A DNA stretch of 64,000 bases. Source: Pseudomonas sp. TTU2014-080ASC. Lineage in GTDB: Bacteria > Pseudomonadota > Gammaproteobacteria > Pseudomonadales > Pseudomonadaceae. A program made the translations under genes and the position numbers. Position 1 is the first letter of the stretch; each line of letters opens with the position of its first letter. A model generated the notes under the pieces. The model was given only the letters and a program-made list of their open reading frames with translations, did no database searches and was not told the DNA's origin. Where the stretch lies: positions 124,001 through 188,000 of the forward strand of contig NZ_LKKK01000011.1 of the NCBI RefSeq assembly GCF_001446935.1, given 5' to 3'. This document shows, piece by piece, positions 8,389 to 17,899 of this stretch.

Positions 8389-9590
8389 CAGATTGCGCCG
8401 CTGCTTTTCAACTGGCTGATCTGCTCCGGGCTGTAGCCCAATTGGCTGAGGATGCTGTGGTTGTGCTCACCCAGCTCTGGGCCGATCCATTCAACTTCAC
8501 CCGGCGTATCGCTGAGTTTAGGTACGATGCCTGGCATTTTGAATGTCTTACCATCCGGCAGTTTGCTGGACAGGAGCATGTCCCGAGCCAGAAATTGCGG
8601 GTCGCTGAACATATCTTCCACGCTGTAAATACGGCTGGCCGGCACTTCCGCCTGCTGTAGGGTGGCCATGACCTGATCCAGTGGCAGGCTGTTGACCCAG
8701 CGATCAATCACGCCATAGAGCTCGTCCCGGCGTTGGTCACGGCCATCGTTGCTGGCCAGGTCCGGCGCGTCTGCCAGATCATTGCGGCCGATGGCCTGCA
8801 TAAAACGTTTGAAGATCGCATCACCGTTGGCGCCAATCTGAACGTGCTTACCATCTGCGCTGGTGTGGATGGAGGAGGGTGTAATGCCGGGCATGATGTT
8901 GCCGGTGCGCTCGCGGATAAAACCCATGACGTCGAATTCGGGGACCATGGATTCCATCATGGCGAAGATGGCTTCGTAGAGCGCCACATCCACCACCTGA
9001 CCTTTGCCACCGTTGACTTCGCGCTGCCGCAGGGCCATTAGCGCACCAATGACGCCCCACAGTGAGGCAATAGAGTCGCCGATGGAGATGCCGGTGCGTA
9101 CTGGCGGACGATCCTCGAAACCTGTGATGTAGCGCAGCCCGCCCATGGATTCGCCGACAGCGCCAAAGCCTGGCTGATCCTTCATCGGGCCGGTCTGGCC
9201 GAAGCCGGACAGGCGCACCATAACCAAATTAGGGTTTAACGCATGGATCACATCCCAGCCCAGGCCAAGTTTTTCCAGCACGCCGGGTCGGAAGTTTTCG
9301 ATCAGGATGTCTGCATCCGCGAGCAGCTTTTTCAGAATGTCACGGCCGGATTCGTGCTTGAGGTTAAGCGTGAGGGATTGCTTATTACGCGCCTGAACAA
9401 ACCACCACAGTGATGTGCCTTCATAAATCTTGCGCCACTTACGCAGCGGGTCACCACCATCGGGGGATTCGACCTTAATGACCTCAGCACCAAATTCGGC
9501 GCAGATTCGCGAGGCAAACGGCCCGGCGATCAGCGTGCCCAGTTCAACCACTTTCAGGCCTGCGAGGGGTTTGTTAAGCGTTGCCATCAT
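8388..9590 (-). CDS. CaiB/BaiF family (class III) CoA transferase
   Basis: Class III CoA transferases move CoA between carboxylic acids through aspartyl-CoA intermediates. The 400-residue length, the N-terminal LAGLKVVELGTLIAGP start, the KVESPDGGDPLR segment and the ENFRPGVLEKLGLG motif are characteristic. Two ATGs stand back to back (9590 and 9587); the GGAG is at better spacing for the second. The gene is upstream of, and overlaps by one base, the 2H phosphoesterase gene. The acyl substrate is not deducible; formyl-, succinyl- or carnitine-type activities and alpha-methylacyl racemase are all possible within the family. Confidence 0.88.
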   Translation of the reverse strand: MMATLNKPLAGLKVVELGTLIAGPFASRICAEFGAEVIKVESPDGGDPLRKWRKIYEGTSLWWFVQARNKQSLTLNLKHESGRDILKKLLADADILIENFRPGVLEKLGLGWDVIHALNPNLVMVRLSGFGQTGPMKDQPGFGAVGESMGGLRYITGFEDRPPVRTGISIGDSIASLWGVIGALMALRQREVNGGKGQVVDVALYEAIFAMMESMVPEFDVMGFIRERTGNIMPGITPSSIHTSADGKHVQIGANGDAIFKRFMQAIGRNDLADAPDLASNDGRDQRRDELYGVIDRWVNSLPLDQVMATLQQAEVPASRIYSVEDMFSDPQFLARDMLLSSKLPDGKTFKMPGIVPKLSDTPGEVEWIGPELGEHNHSILSQLGYSPEQISQLKSSGAI

Positions 9591-9669
9591 GACTCCGGTG
9601 AAGATTAGCTTGGAGCATTATGCCATTGGCTCAGCACCGGCATATTGAAATGCTGGCAGCAGCATAAAG

Positions 9670-9692
9670 AACGGGTGCCATCAGGCACCCGC
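9670..9692 (-). terminator. Terminator after the secreted metalloprotease
   Basis: Read on the minus strand, the stem CGGGTGCC / GGCACCCG is followed by TTCTTT. It lies about 30 bases after the metalloprotease stop codon and before the region upstream of the CoA transferase. Confidence 0.75.
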
Positions 9693-9723
9693 TTTAGTGA
9701 CAGCGTAGGGTTAAGTTTAGGCG

Positions 9724-12612
9724 CTAGCTGCAGGCACCCTCATCATTCCAGACCCTGCCGCTGCCTTCGCCTCCGGTGAAGGAGGGGTTGCCTGGCTCGT
9801 TGCCTTGAGTCCACCAGCGGGCAGTGTAAATGTGGCCTTTGTGGCTCACTTTATTGCCGCCTTGGTAGGCCGTTTTGGCGCTCCATGGAGTTTGACACCC
9901 AGACGGTTGCTCCCCGGTTTCTGCGCTGACCGTCACGGTGTGCTCTTTGAATACGCTCTGTTTGCCGTTGCTGAGTTCAAGTTTGAAGCGGTAGCTGGTG
10001 TTCTGCGAGGCCTTAGGAGCGATGAATGACAGTTCTGGACCGGTGGCCTTGAAGCTCAGGTTTGGACTGACACTCCAGCGGTATTGCAGGGGTTGACCTG
10101 TCGGCTCGCTGGAGCCTGAGGCATTCAGAGTCACCTGCTGCCCGGCTTTGGCACTGGTTACGCCGCTGATCTTGGCTATCGGCAGGGCTGGGGCAGTGCT
10201 GTTCTCGCACGGGCCCATGTCTTTCCAGACCTTGCCGCTACCGTCTGCACCAGTTACAGCTGGATTGCCGGGCTCGCTGCCTTTGATCCACCAGCGGGCC
10301 ATATAGAGGCGACCTTTGTGCTGGACCAGGTCATTTTCCGAATAGGATTTTTTGGCGTCCCACGGGGCGGAGCAGCTAGTGGCTGTAGCACTGGCTTTTA
10401 CCAGTACATCGTGGCTGGTGGTGCTGGTCTGTTTGCCGTTACTCAGCTTCAGGGTGAAACGGTAGCGAGTGTCTGTGTTTAGTTTGGGAGCGATGAAGTT
10501 CAGGAGCGGGCCGTCGATGCTGAAGTCTACGTTTGGCGAGGCCTTCCAGGTAAAGTCCAGGGCATGGCCTTTAGGGTCCGTTGATGCAGAAGCGTCCAGC
10601 GTTACCTGTTGCCCTGCATTGGCTTCTTTAGCGCCGTGGATCACTGCTGTTGGCGGCAGTACGGTTTCCATAGGGCTGAGACTCGCAGATTTTACTTCAT
10701 CGTCAGCGCTGAATTCGCCACTGGAGAGCAAGGTCCACGGGCCGTCAGCACTTGCGCCGGCAAACACCTGGTAGGCCTTAATGTTGCCGTTCATGCTCTT
10801 ATCCTGACGGGGCAGGTAGTGCAATTGAGAGAAACGTGTCTCCTGACCTAGGTCGATCACCAGTTGGTGGGGATAACTTGTGCCGTTTGCAGAGGCCCAA
10901 AAGGTCGCCGTGCTACCGTCGAAGATGTTGCTGGCAGCCGCCCCGCTCATGGTGCTGCTGGCTGAGTGGATCTGCCAGTTACGCGGCAGTGATTTGCCAT
11001 GGGCATCGGCCAGGTGCAGTTCAGCGATGCTGGCAGTTGGCGAGCCATCTATCGATGAGTTGGCGACCAGTCGAACATAGCGGGCCTGAACCGTTTCGTT
11101 TTTTTGCGCATACGCCTGGCCGTCGACAACCATATTGATAAAGGCCTTGTTCGGCTCACCCTGTAGAGCCAGGTACCAACGCCCCGCTTGCGGGTTGTCG
11201 ACCGACAGTACGGCATTACCGCTTAACCTCGAGCGATAGTCGTAGTCACTGCTGCTGGGTTGGCTGCCCTTTTTCAGGAGGAATTGGACTTTGTTCATCG
11301 ACTCGTTAAGCGGGCCCTGCATTGTGCTTAACAGTAAGCGTTGGGTGCCAGCCGGTACGTCCAGCGTGAAATGGCGGACTTGGTTTTTAGCCAGATCCAG
11401 GGTTGTGTGCAGTAGTGATGTTGGTTGTTCATCTTCCAGGGGAACCACTGCGGGGGCGTAAGCTGAAGCCTTTGCCGCGTTTTCGCGCCAGACGCGCGCC
11501 ATGTTGGCTGTTCGTGCATCCCCAAGCGGCACGCCTTGTGTGTCTAGTACATCGGGGTTGGAGTAGTAGGGGACTTGGTTGCCGCAGAGAATGGTCTTCA
11601 CGCGTCCGTTGGAGTAGCCAAATCGGTAGCTTGAGCCGTCAGAACAATGGTGGCCGCCTATGTTATGAGCGACTTCATGACGAAAGACGATAGGCCGGTT
11701 GATGTAGTTAATCGAATAGCGGCCATTCACGTTGCCCCAACCGACTGCAGTGTCTTGATCAGGAATGCCGCTCACAAAGCTTGCGACCAAGTCAGGGCTG
11801 TACTGGCGGATGCCTTGAGCAAACATGCTCCGGACCTGCTTGAGTGAGCTTGTGGTGATGGGCATATCATTCGGGACAATCTGCACACCTACCAAGCGTA
11901 AGCGAACCCCCTCAACCAGCGACTGCTTCAGCGAGCGGTTCACTGCAACGACTTGAGTCAGGGCATAGGCTTCAGGGTCACCAATAAACTCGGCAGATTT
12001 ATTCGAGAAACCGGCCAGCAGGTCGATCACAATCTCGCCTAAGCGGCTGCGGTCGACTTGATAACTAAGCTGCCCGGTGCGTGACAGGCGTTGGCTGGGT
12101 TGAGCGTCCTGCGGTTCGTCGACCGAGTCGTGAGCGTGCTCGTTGGGCATGGCGCCAGTGAAGCGTAGCAGCGTCTGTTGCCCGTCCGCAGTGCCACGAA
12201 TAATGGCGTTGGCCTGTGGCATCAGGGCGATAAAACTGCCGTCAGGGCGGCTGGCGATGATCGCGTCATCTTCCACTGGCTGACTACGTTTGAGCAAAAT
12301 GGTTTTACCGACCATGACCTGCATGTCTGCGTACTGATCTGTTGGGCTTGGTATTAGGTTGCGGATACTCAGACCGGTCTGTTGGCGCAGCAACTCGGTA
12401 GCGACCTCGCCGCCAGTGCGGGTGTTATTGTTGAGAGCGGCGAGGTTCAGGAAGTTGCCCGTCATTACGATTTGGTTCTGGGCGGCTTGGATTGGCTCGG
12501 GTTGCACGTGTGCCAGCGCGTCGCTGCACAGCGGAATGAAGAGAGCAGCTGTAAGTCCGGCGCTGCGAAGGCCGGTGGCACGGGCGAGTGCACTTAAGGT
12601 GAAACGATGCAT
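9724..12612 (-). CDS. Secreted zinc metalloprotease with PPC-like, discoidin-like, PKD and chitin-binding domains
   Basis: The 962-residue exoprotein starts with a signal peptide (about 1-34) and a propeptide-like region. The metzincin motif HExxHxxGxxH lies at His312-Glu313-His316-Gly319-His322. After the catalytic domain come a beta-rich region resembling a pre-peptidase C-terminal domain (about 400-500), a discoidin (F5/8 type C)-like domain (about 510-650), and a twice-repeated module of PKD domain plus CBM5/12 chitin-binding domain; each CBM starts with C-x-x-P-W and contains ARWW and EPGNP. The ATG at 12612 was chosen because it starts the signal peptide and has an AGGAA ribosome binding site; the frame is open to 12654. 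The sequence suggests a protease targeted to chitin or glycoprotein, perhaps mucus, by export through a type II system. It has its own terminator and looks monocistronic. Confidence 0.88.
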   Translation of the reverse strand: MHRFTLSALARATGLRSAGLTAALFIPLCSDALAHVQPEPIQAAQNQIVMTGNFLNLAALNNNTRTGGEVATELLRQQTGLSIRNLIPSPTDQYADMQVMVGKTILLKRSQPVEDDAIIASRPDGSFIALMPQANAIIRGTADGQQTLLRFTGAMPNEHAHDSVDEPQDAQPSQRLSRTGQLSYQVDRSRLGEIVIDLLAGFSNKSAEFIGDPEAYALTQVVAVNRSLKQSLVEGVRLRLVGVQIVPNDMPITTSSLKQVRSMFAQGIRQYSPDLVASFVSGIPDQDTAVGWGNVNGRYSINYINRPIVFRHEVAHNIGGHHCSDGSSYRFGYSNGRVKTILCGNQVPYYSNPDVLDTQGVPLGDARTANMARVWRENAAKASAYAPAVVPLEDEQPTSLLHTTLDLAKNQVRHFTLDVPAGTQRLLLSTMQGPLNESMNKVQFLLKKGSQPSSSDYDYRSRLSGNAVLSVDNPQAGRWYLALQGEPNKAFINMVVDGQAYAQKNETVQARYVRLVANSSIDGSPTASIAELHLADAHGKSLPRNWQIHSASSTMSGAAASNIFDGSTATFWASANGTSYPHQLVIDLGQETRFSQLHYLPRQDKSMNGNIKAYQVFAGASADGPWTLLSSGEFSADDEVKSASLSPMETVLPPTAVIHGAKEANAGQQVTLDASASTDPKGHALDFTWKASPNVDFSIDGPLLNFIAPKLNTDTRYRFTLKLSNGKQTSTTSHDVLVKASATATSCSAPWDAKKSYSENDLVQHKGRLYMARWWIKGSEPGNPAVTGADGSGKVWKDMGPCENSTAPALPIAKISGVTSAKAGQQVTLNASGSSEPTGQPLQYRWSVSPNLSFKATGPELSFIAPKASQNTSYRFKLELSNGKQSVFKEHTVTVSAETGEQPSGCQTPWSAKTAYQGGNKVSHKGHIYTARWWTQGNEPGNPSFTGGEGSGRVWNDEGACS

Positions 12613-12855
12613 GGCAATTCCTGTTGCATACGGCCACACCTTTGCTGATCGCAATCGACAAAGCTGGGCTGGGTTAGTGTTCGTTTGGAAAGTGCCGGCG
12701 CGGGCATCTTAGGCAGGGGACGTGCCTGTGTATATCGGCTGCAGGTCTTTTAGTATCCGTACGAAGAGGGGGAGAGCGACGTAACGGGGCGGCAACTTTC
12801 AGGTATTTCGCGGTAGACTTGCGCCCCTTATCTGATCAATCAAGAAGCTCCGTCC

Positions 12856-13395
12856 ATGGCCCTGCCGTCTACCACCTACAAAATCGAACTGAACCTGACT
12901 GACATGGATCGCAATGTTTACGAAAACTTGCGTTTCACGGTGGCCCGCCATCCTTCGGAAACTGAGGAGCGGCTGGCAGCGCGGCTGGTGGCTTATGCGT
13001 TGTTCTATCACGAGCAACTGGCGTTCGGTCGCGGCCTTTCCGATGTGGATGAGCCTGCGTTGTGGGAAAAAAGCCTGGATGACCGTGTGTTGCACTGGAT
13101 TGAAGTTGGTCAGCCGGACAGCGAGCGTATGACCTGGTGCTCGCGCCGTACTGAGAAGTTCAGTCTGGTGGCCTACGGCAACTTGCGCGTGTGGCAGACC
13201 AAAGAGTTGGATCCAGTGCGCACCCTGAAAAACATCAACGTGGTGGCCCTGGGGCAGGAAGCGCTGGCTGCGCTGGCCGAAGACATGCCGCGTTCCCTGA
13301 GTTGGAGTGTGATGATCAGCGACGGTGAGATGTTTATCACTGATGAACGCGGTCAGCACGAGCTGCCGTTGGAGTGGCTGATCGGCGAACGTTAA
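12856..13395 (+). CDS. yaeQ: YaeQ family protein
   Basis: YaeQ proteins are small cytoplasmic proteins with a PD-(D/E)XK-like fold and no settled function; E. coli YaeQ was once reported as an RfaH-independent suppressor. The 179-residue protein has the standard length and the conserved opening MALPSTTYKIELNLTD, the HPSETEERLAARL segment and the WIEVGQPD segment, where the acidic and lysine residues of the nuclease-like fold normally lie. It lies 77 bases upstream of recJ on the same strand, an order consistent with a shared transcript. Confidence 0.92.
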   Translation: MALPSTTYKIELNLTDMDRNVYENLRFTVARHPSETEERLAARLVAYALFYHEQLAFGRGLSDVDEPALWEKSLDDRVLHWIEVGQPDSERMTWCSRRTEKFSLVAYGNLRVWQTKELDPVRTLKNINVVALGQEALAALAEDMPRSLSWSVMISDGEMFITDERGQHELPLEWLIGER

Positions 13396-13472
13396 TTTCG
13401 CTTTAGCGTCATTTAAGTGCAGGTCCATCTTAAGCTGGTGCTTGCACTGTCTGTTTTGCTCCCGGAATTCCC

Positions 13473-15185
13473 ATGCGTATTGAACACCGCCCGCTGCCCG
13501 CTGATCTGCCCGACCTTGGGCCTTTACCGCCGTTACTGACTCGTCTATACGCCGCCCGTGGTGTCAGGTCTGCCGATGAGCTGGATAAAGGACTGGCGCG
13601 GCTGATTCCTTATCAGCAGCTCAAAGGCATGGATGCTGCAGTCGATCTCTTAGTGCACGCGCTGGAACAGGGGCAGCGCATGCTTATCGTAGGTGACTTT
13701 GACGCCGATGGCGCAACCGCCAGCAGTGTTGGTGTGCTGGGTTTACGCATGCTGGGCGCGGCGCATGTGGATTATTTGGTACCCAATCGTTTTGAGTACG
13801 GCTACGGCCTGACGCCGGAGATTGTTGCCGTAGCCCTTGAGCGCGAACCGCAGCTGCTGATCACCGTGGACAACGGTATTTCCAGTGTTGAAGGTGTCGC
13901 GGCAGCCAAGGCGGCTGGTTTGAGGGTGTTGGTCACTGACCACCACTTGCCCGGCCCGGAACTGCCTGCAGCCGATGCCATCGTTAACCCAAATCAGCCG
14001 GATTGCGGTTTCCCCAGTAAGTCGCTGGCAGGCGTCGGCGTGATGTTTTATGTACTGCTGGCGCTGCGTGCGCGTTTGCGGACGATGGGGTGGTTTACTG
14101 CGCAGCGTCCTGAGCCGAATCTGGGTGAATTGCTGGACTTGGTCGCGCTGGGCAGCGTAGCCGATGTGGTGCCGCTGGATGCCAATAACCGCATCTTGGT
14201 GCATCAGGGGCTGGCGCGTATTCGGGCCGGTCGGGCTCGGCCGGGATTGCGGGCGATTCTTGAAGTCGCTGGGCGAGATCACCGGCGCATCACCTCCACA
14301 GATCTAGGTTTTATCCTGGGGCCACGGTTGAATGCGGCGGGACGTCTGGATGACATGGCGTTGGGGATCGAATGCCTGCTCTGCGAAGACCCAGACCTAG
14401 CCCGTGACATGGCCGTGCAACTGGATGAGCTCAATCAGGACCGCAAGGCCATTGAGCAGGGGATGCAGCGTGAGGCGTTGGCTCAGCTCAAGGACTTGCC
14501 GCTGGACGATATGCCGTTTGGCCTGTGCCTGTTTGAGCCAGATTGGCATCAGGGCGTGATAGGTATCCTGGCTTCGCGTCTGCGCGAGCGTTATCACCGC
14601 CCGACTATCGCCTTTGCTGACGCTGGTAATGGCGAACTCAAAGGCTCAGCCCGTTCAGTGCCGGGGTTCCATATCCGTGATGCGTTGGACGCGGTCGCAG
14701 CAAGGCATCCGCAACTGATCAGCAAGTTTGGCGGCCATGCCATGGCTGCAGGACTGTCCTTGCCGGAGTCGCATTTCGGGGCCTTTGCCGTGGCCTTCGA
14801 TGCAGAGGTGCGGCGGCAGTTGACGGAGGATGATCTGACCGGCCGGCTGTTATCGGACGGTAGCTTGTCGATCAACGAATTCCACCTGCCACTAGCCAAG
14901 GAACTGCGCAATGCCGGGCCTTGGGGGCAACACTTCCCAGAGCCGCTGTTCCACGGCGTATTCCAGTTGGTTCAACAGCGCATTGTTGGTGAGCGTCATC
15001 TTAAGGTCGTTCTCAAAACCGAGTGCGGCAGTTTGCAGTTAGATGGTATTGCCTTTGGGGTCGATCGGGATGTGTGGCCCAACCCTAACGTGCGTTGGGT
15101 CGAGTTGGCCTACAAGCTGGACGTCAATGAGTTTCGTGGACAGGAAACCGTGCAGCTGATGATCGCTCACATCAGTCCCAGGTAA
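13473..15185 (+). CDS. recJ: Single-stranded-DNA-specific exonuclease RecJ
   Basis: RecJ degrades single-stranded DNA 5' to 3' in recombination and mismatch repair. The 570-residue protein has the DHH phosphoesterase motifs: GDFDADGATASS (motif I), the VTDHHLPG (DHH) motif, and the DHHA1 domain with GSARSVPGFHIRDAL and the GGHAMAAG loop. The C-terminal OB-fold is present, so it is full length. It follows yaeQ; no terminator is obvious after it. Start ATG at 13473. Confidence 0.96.
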   Translation: MRIEHRPLPADLPDLGPLPPLLTRLYAARGVRSADELDKGLARLIPYQQLKGMDAAVDLLVHALEQGQRMLIVGDFDADGATASSVGVLGLRMLGAAHVDYLVPNRFEYGYGLTPEIVAVALEREPQLLITVDNGISSVEGVAAAKAAGLRVLVTDHHLPGPELPAADAIVNPNQPDCGFPSKSLAGVGVMFYVLLALRARLRTMGWFTAQRPEPNLGELLDLVALGSVADVVPLDANNRILVHQGLARIRAGRARPGLRAILEVAGRDHRRITSTDLGFILGPRLNAAGRLDDMALGIECLLCEDPDLARDMAVQLDELNQDRKAIEQGMQREALAQLKDLPLDDMPFGLCLFEPDWHQGVIGILASRLRERYHRPTIAFADAGNGELKGSARSVPGFHIRDALDAVAARHPQLISKFGGHAMAAGLSLPESHFGAFAVAFDAEVRRQLTEDDLTGRLLSDGSLSINEFHLPLAKELRNAGPWGQHFPEPLFHGVFQLVQQRIVGERHLKVVLKTECGSLQLDGIAFGVDRDVWPNPNVRWVELAYKLDVNEFRGQETVQLMIAHISPR

Positions 15186-15315
15186 TTTCATAACCTGCAG
15201 CACGAAAGAAATAGCCGAATCTGCAATTTTTAGAATCACACTGTCATCTGGGGCAGGAAACCCAGACGACTACAATGACTCTCATATACGTAGTTACCTA
15301 CAGAGAGTGCATGTG

Positions 15316-16062
15316 ATGAATACCCGTGGATTGCTTGATCAATTGCTCAAATCCGGCCAAGACCTGCTGCAGAAGAAAGGTGCCAGCGGCTCCGGTGGTC
15401 TTAGCGGTGGCTTGGCAGGTGGGCTCGGTGGCGCGCTGGGAAGCGTACTGGGTAATTCTGGTAAAAGTGACTTGGGCTCCGTACTTAAAGGTGCGGGTGG
15501 TGGTGCTTTGGCAGCCGGCGCATTGGGCATGCTGTTAGGTAATAAAAGTGCCCGCAAAGTAGGTGGTAAGGCGTTGACCTATGGTGGCCTGGCGGCACTG
15601 GGTGTAGTCGCTTACAAGGCCTACAACAACTGGCAGGCACAGCAGAGCGCTGCCAAACCGATGGAGCTGCAAACGGTCGACCGGATATCAGGCCCGCAAG
15701 TAGAAGAGCACAGTCAGGCAATCCTCAGGGCTCTGGTTGGGGCTGCAAAGGCTGATGGGCATGTGGATGAGCGTGAACGTCAACTGATTGAGGGTGAGTT
15801 CACCCGCCTGACTGGCGACGCAGAGCTGCAGCGCTGGCTTCAGACTGAGTTGAATAAGCCGCTTGATCCTGCTGAGATCGCCCGCGCCGCCCGCACGCCG
15901 GAAATTGCTGCAGAAATGTATGTTGCCAGTGTCTTGATGGTGGACGAGGAGCACTTCATGGAGCGCGCTTATCTTGATGAGCTGGCGCGCCAACTCAAGC
16001 TCGATCCGGCACTGAAAAGTGAACTGGAAGCGCAAGTCCGGCAGGAACTCGTGGCGGGCTGA
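15316..16062 (+). CDS. TerB-like / DUF533 protein with Gly-rich linker
   Basis: The 248-residue protein begins with a short amphipathic helix (LLDQLLKSGQDLLQKK) and then a long Gly/Ala/Ser-rich stretch (about 20-90) that includes a possible membrane-associating segment. The C-terminal half is the helical TerB-like (tellurite resistance B) fold of DUF533, with acidic segments such as KADGHVDERER and MVDEEHFMERAYLDEL that could bind divalent metal. The function of this family (YebE in E. coli, an envelope-stress member) is not established. The ATG at 15316 is preceded by a weak AGAGAG; the GTG upstream was rejected as unusual. It converges with the diguanylate cyclase gene. Confidence 0.85.
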   Translation: MNTRGLLDQLLKSGQDLLQKKGASGSGGLSGGLAGGLGGALGSVLGNSGKSDLGSVLKGAGGGALAAGALGMLLGNKSARKVGGKALTYGGLAALGVVAYKAYNNWQAQQSAAKPMELQTVDRISGPQVEEHSQAILRALVGAAKADGHVDERERQLIEGEFTRLTGDAELQRWLQTELNKPLDPAEIARAARTPEIAAEMYVASVLMVDEEHFMERAYLDELARQLKLDPALKSELEAQVRQELVAG

Positions 16063-16072
16063 TCACCCTGAT

Positions 16073-16098
16073 CTGGCGACCTGCAGCGCGGTCGCCAG
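16073..16098. terminator. Bidirectional hairpin between convergent genes
   Basis: A perfect 9-bp stem (CTGGCGACC / GGTCGCCAG) sits between the convergent TerB-like and diguanylate cyclase genes. Neither side has a long T run, so its efficiency as a terminator is uncertain. Confidence 0.5.
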
Positions 16099-16102
16099 TG
16101 AT

Positions 16103-17740
16103 TCAATCAGGCTGGTCCGAGTGAAAGACCACGCGGTTACGCCCGGCTTTCTTAGCCCTGTACAGCGCCTTGTCCGCTAGCTCCAGTGTGGCGTCCAGTT
16201 GCTGGTTGTCAGCAGGCCAGATCGCTGCACCAATGCTGCAACCGATCTGTACCGTACACCCATCCAGTTGAATTTCCTGGCCCAGCACCTGTAGCGTCCG
16301 TGTGGCTACCATTTGCGCCTGTTCCTGTGCAGAGTTAGCGGTCACCTGCAACACCATCAAGAATTCGTCCCCGCCCAGTCGTGCCACTAGGTCGCCTTCG
16401 CGCAGACAGCTGCGCAAGCGCAGGGCCACCTCTTTGAGCAACTGGTCACCTGCGGCGTGGCCATACTGGTCATTGACTGGTTTAAACCCATCTAAATCGA
16501 GATAGAACACAACCAAACTGTTCTGGTGCGTGTGGCACAGTTGTTGGGCTCGTGCCAGATAACCCTCCAGTGCAATGCGGTTTGGCAGTCCGGTCAGTGC
16601 GTCGTGATGCGCTAGGTTCTGCATCGCACCAAGGGCGCTTTGTTGCAGGCGCAGGCTCTCAACCAAATGGCGAATGGATTGACTGAGTCGGACAATCTCA
16701 CTGGTCCCCTTGAGGTCGGGGATTACACTGACCTTACCTGCGCTGAGTCGGTCAGCTGCTCGGGCAATGCGTCGCAAAGGACGGGTGAAATAGCCAGCCA
16801 GAAACCACCCTAGCAGGGCAAACAGAATGGCCAGCAGGCTGCCCCATAGCAGGATATTGCGCGTCATTGCGTAGGCCGGCTCATAGGCTTGGTTCAGCGG
16901 CTGGCGTGCAACTACAGTCCAGCCCAACCCCTCGTAGTTCCTGTAGCCCTTGCTAGTTGCCACTCCGGTTAGGTACTCCTGCCCATCTGGCCAGCGCTGG
17001 GTAAACCACTGAGGCTGTGTTTGGTCTGGAGTTTTCATGCCCGACAATGCCAGCGGTTGGCCGATCATGTCTTGCGGGCCTAATAGAACCGTCCCGTCTT
17101 TGCTGAGTATAAAAAACTCAACATGGCGGTTTTTTTGAATCGGCTCAAGGATGGCGAGTCGCACCTCGTTAGCCCATTCCCATGACAAGTGGGCGGCAAG
17201 AACACCTGCGAGCGCGCCATCGTCGTTACGCACCGGAATACTGATGTCCACGAACTTCATGGCTTCGCCGGTAGGGTTGGGCAAAAGTTTGGCCAGTAAC
17301 ACCGCTTCGTGTACGTCGCCGATAAATACGCCTTTAAGTGCTTCCTGATACACCGGTCGCTGCGAGATGTTAGCGCCTTCCAGTACGCGGTTGCTGGAGG
17401 CCAGAACCTGACCGTTCGCATCCGTGAAACCGATCCAGGCAATGCGAGGGAAGTTGATCTTGAGTTCGTCCACCAAGACGCGCACTTGGTCAATGTCATC
17501 CGGGCGCTTTAGCACTTCCAAGTGGCTGATTACAGTGAGTATGGACGCTCGCGTCTGCATGTCAATGTCAAGGCGTTCAACCATGGTGTTGGCGAGTTCG
17601 CCCAGATTTTGCCCCACACGCTGTTCTATACGCTTGCTAGCATCGTGCTCAATGATGGAGCCCAGTAGCCAGCTCAGGCTGAATACCAGCACCGCAATAA
17701 TGAGAGCGAAGCGCGTGCGAAGACTGTGCGAGTGAAACAT
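16103..17740 (-). CDS. Membrane diguanylate cyclase: Cache sensor, HAMP, GGDEF
   Basis: The enzyme would make cyclic di-GMP from two GTP in response to a periplasmic signal. The 545-residue protein has an N-terminal transmembrane helix (about 12-28), a periplasmic dCache-type sensor domain, a second transmembrane helix (about 292-312), a HAMP domain (RPLRRIARAADRLSAG) and a C-terminal GGDEF domain. The active-site motif is intact GGDEF (ARLGGDEFLMV), with an RxxD inhibitory site (REGD) five residues before it, so feedback inhibition by the product is expected. The gene is monocistronic and divergent from prfB. Confidence 0.92.
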   Translation of the reverse strand: MFHSHSLRTRFALIIAVLVFSLSWLLGSIIEHDASKRIEQRVGQNLGELANTMVERLDIDMQTRASILTVISHLEVLKRPDDIDQVRVLVDELKINFPRIAWIGFTDANGQVLASSNRVLEGANISQRPVYQEALKGVFIGDVHEAVLLAKLLPNPTGEAMKFVDISIPVRNDDGALAGVLAAHLSWEWANEVRLAILEPIQKNRHVEFFILSKDGTVLLGPQDMIGQPLALSGMKTPDQTQPQWFTQRWPDGQEYLTGVATSKGYRNYEGLGWTVVARQPLNQAYEPAYAMTRNILLWGSLLAILFALLGWFLAGYFTRPLRRIARAADRLSAGKVSVIPDLKGTSEIVRLSQSIRHLVESLRLQQSALGAMQNLAHHDALTGLPNRIALEGYLARAQQLCHTHQNSLVVFYLDLDGFKPVNDQYGHAAGDQLLKEVALRLRSCLREGDLVARLGGDEFLMVLQVTANSAQEQAQMVATRTLQVLGQEIQLDGCTVQIGCSIGAAIWPADNQQLDATLELADKALYRAKKAGRNRVVFHSDQPD

Positions 17741-17899
17741 GCCACGACTCTTATAAAAAAAGGTAATAGAGAGGCCGCATTATAGAATGAGGTGTGGACG
17801 TTTGTACTGAGTTGGCGCGCGATTCCTACTGCAGAGGAGTCCTTATTGCGGGTATAATCGTCGGCTTTTCGAAAGTTTGACCAGCGAGTGCTGCCAGCC

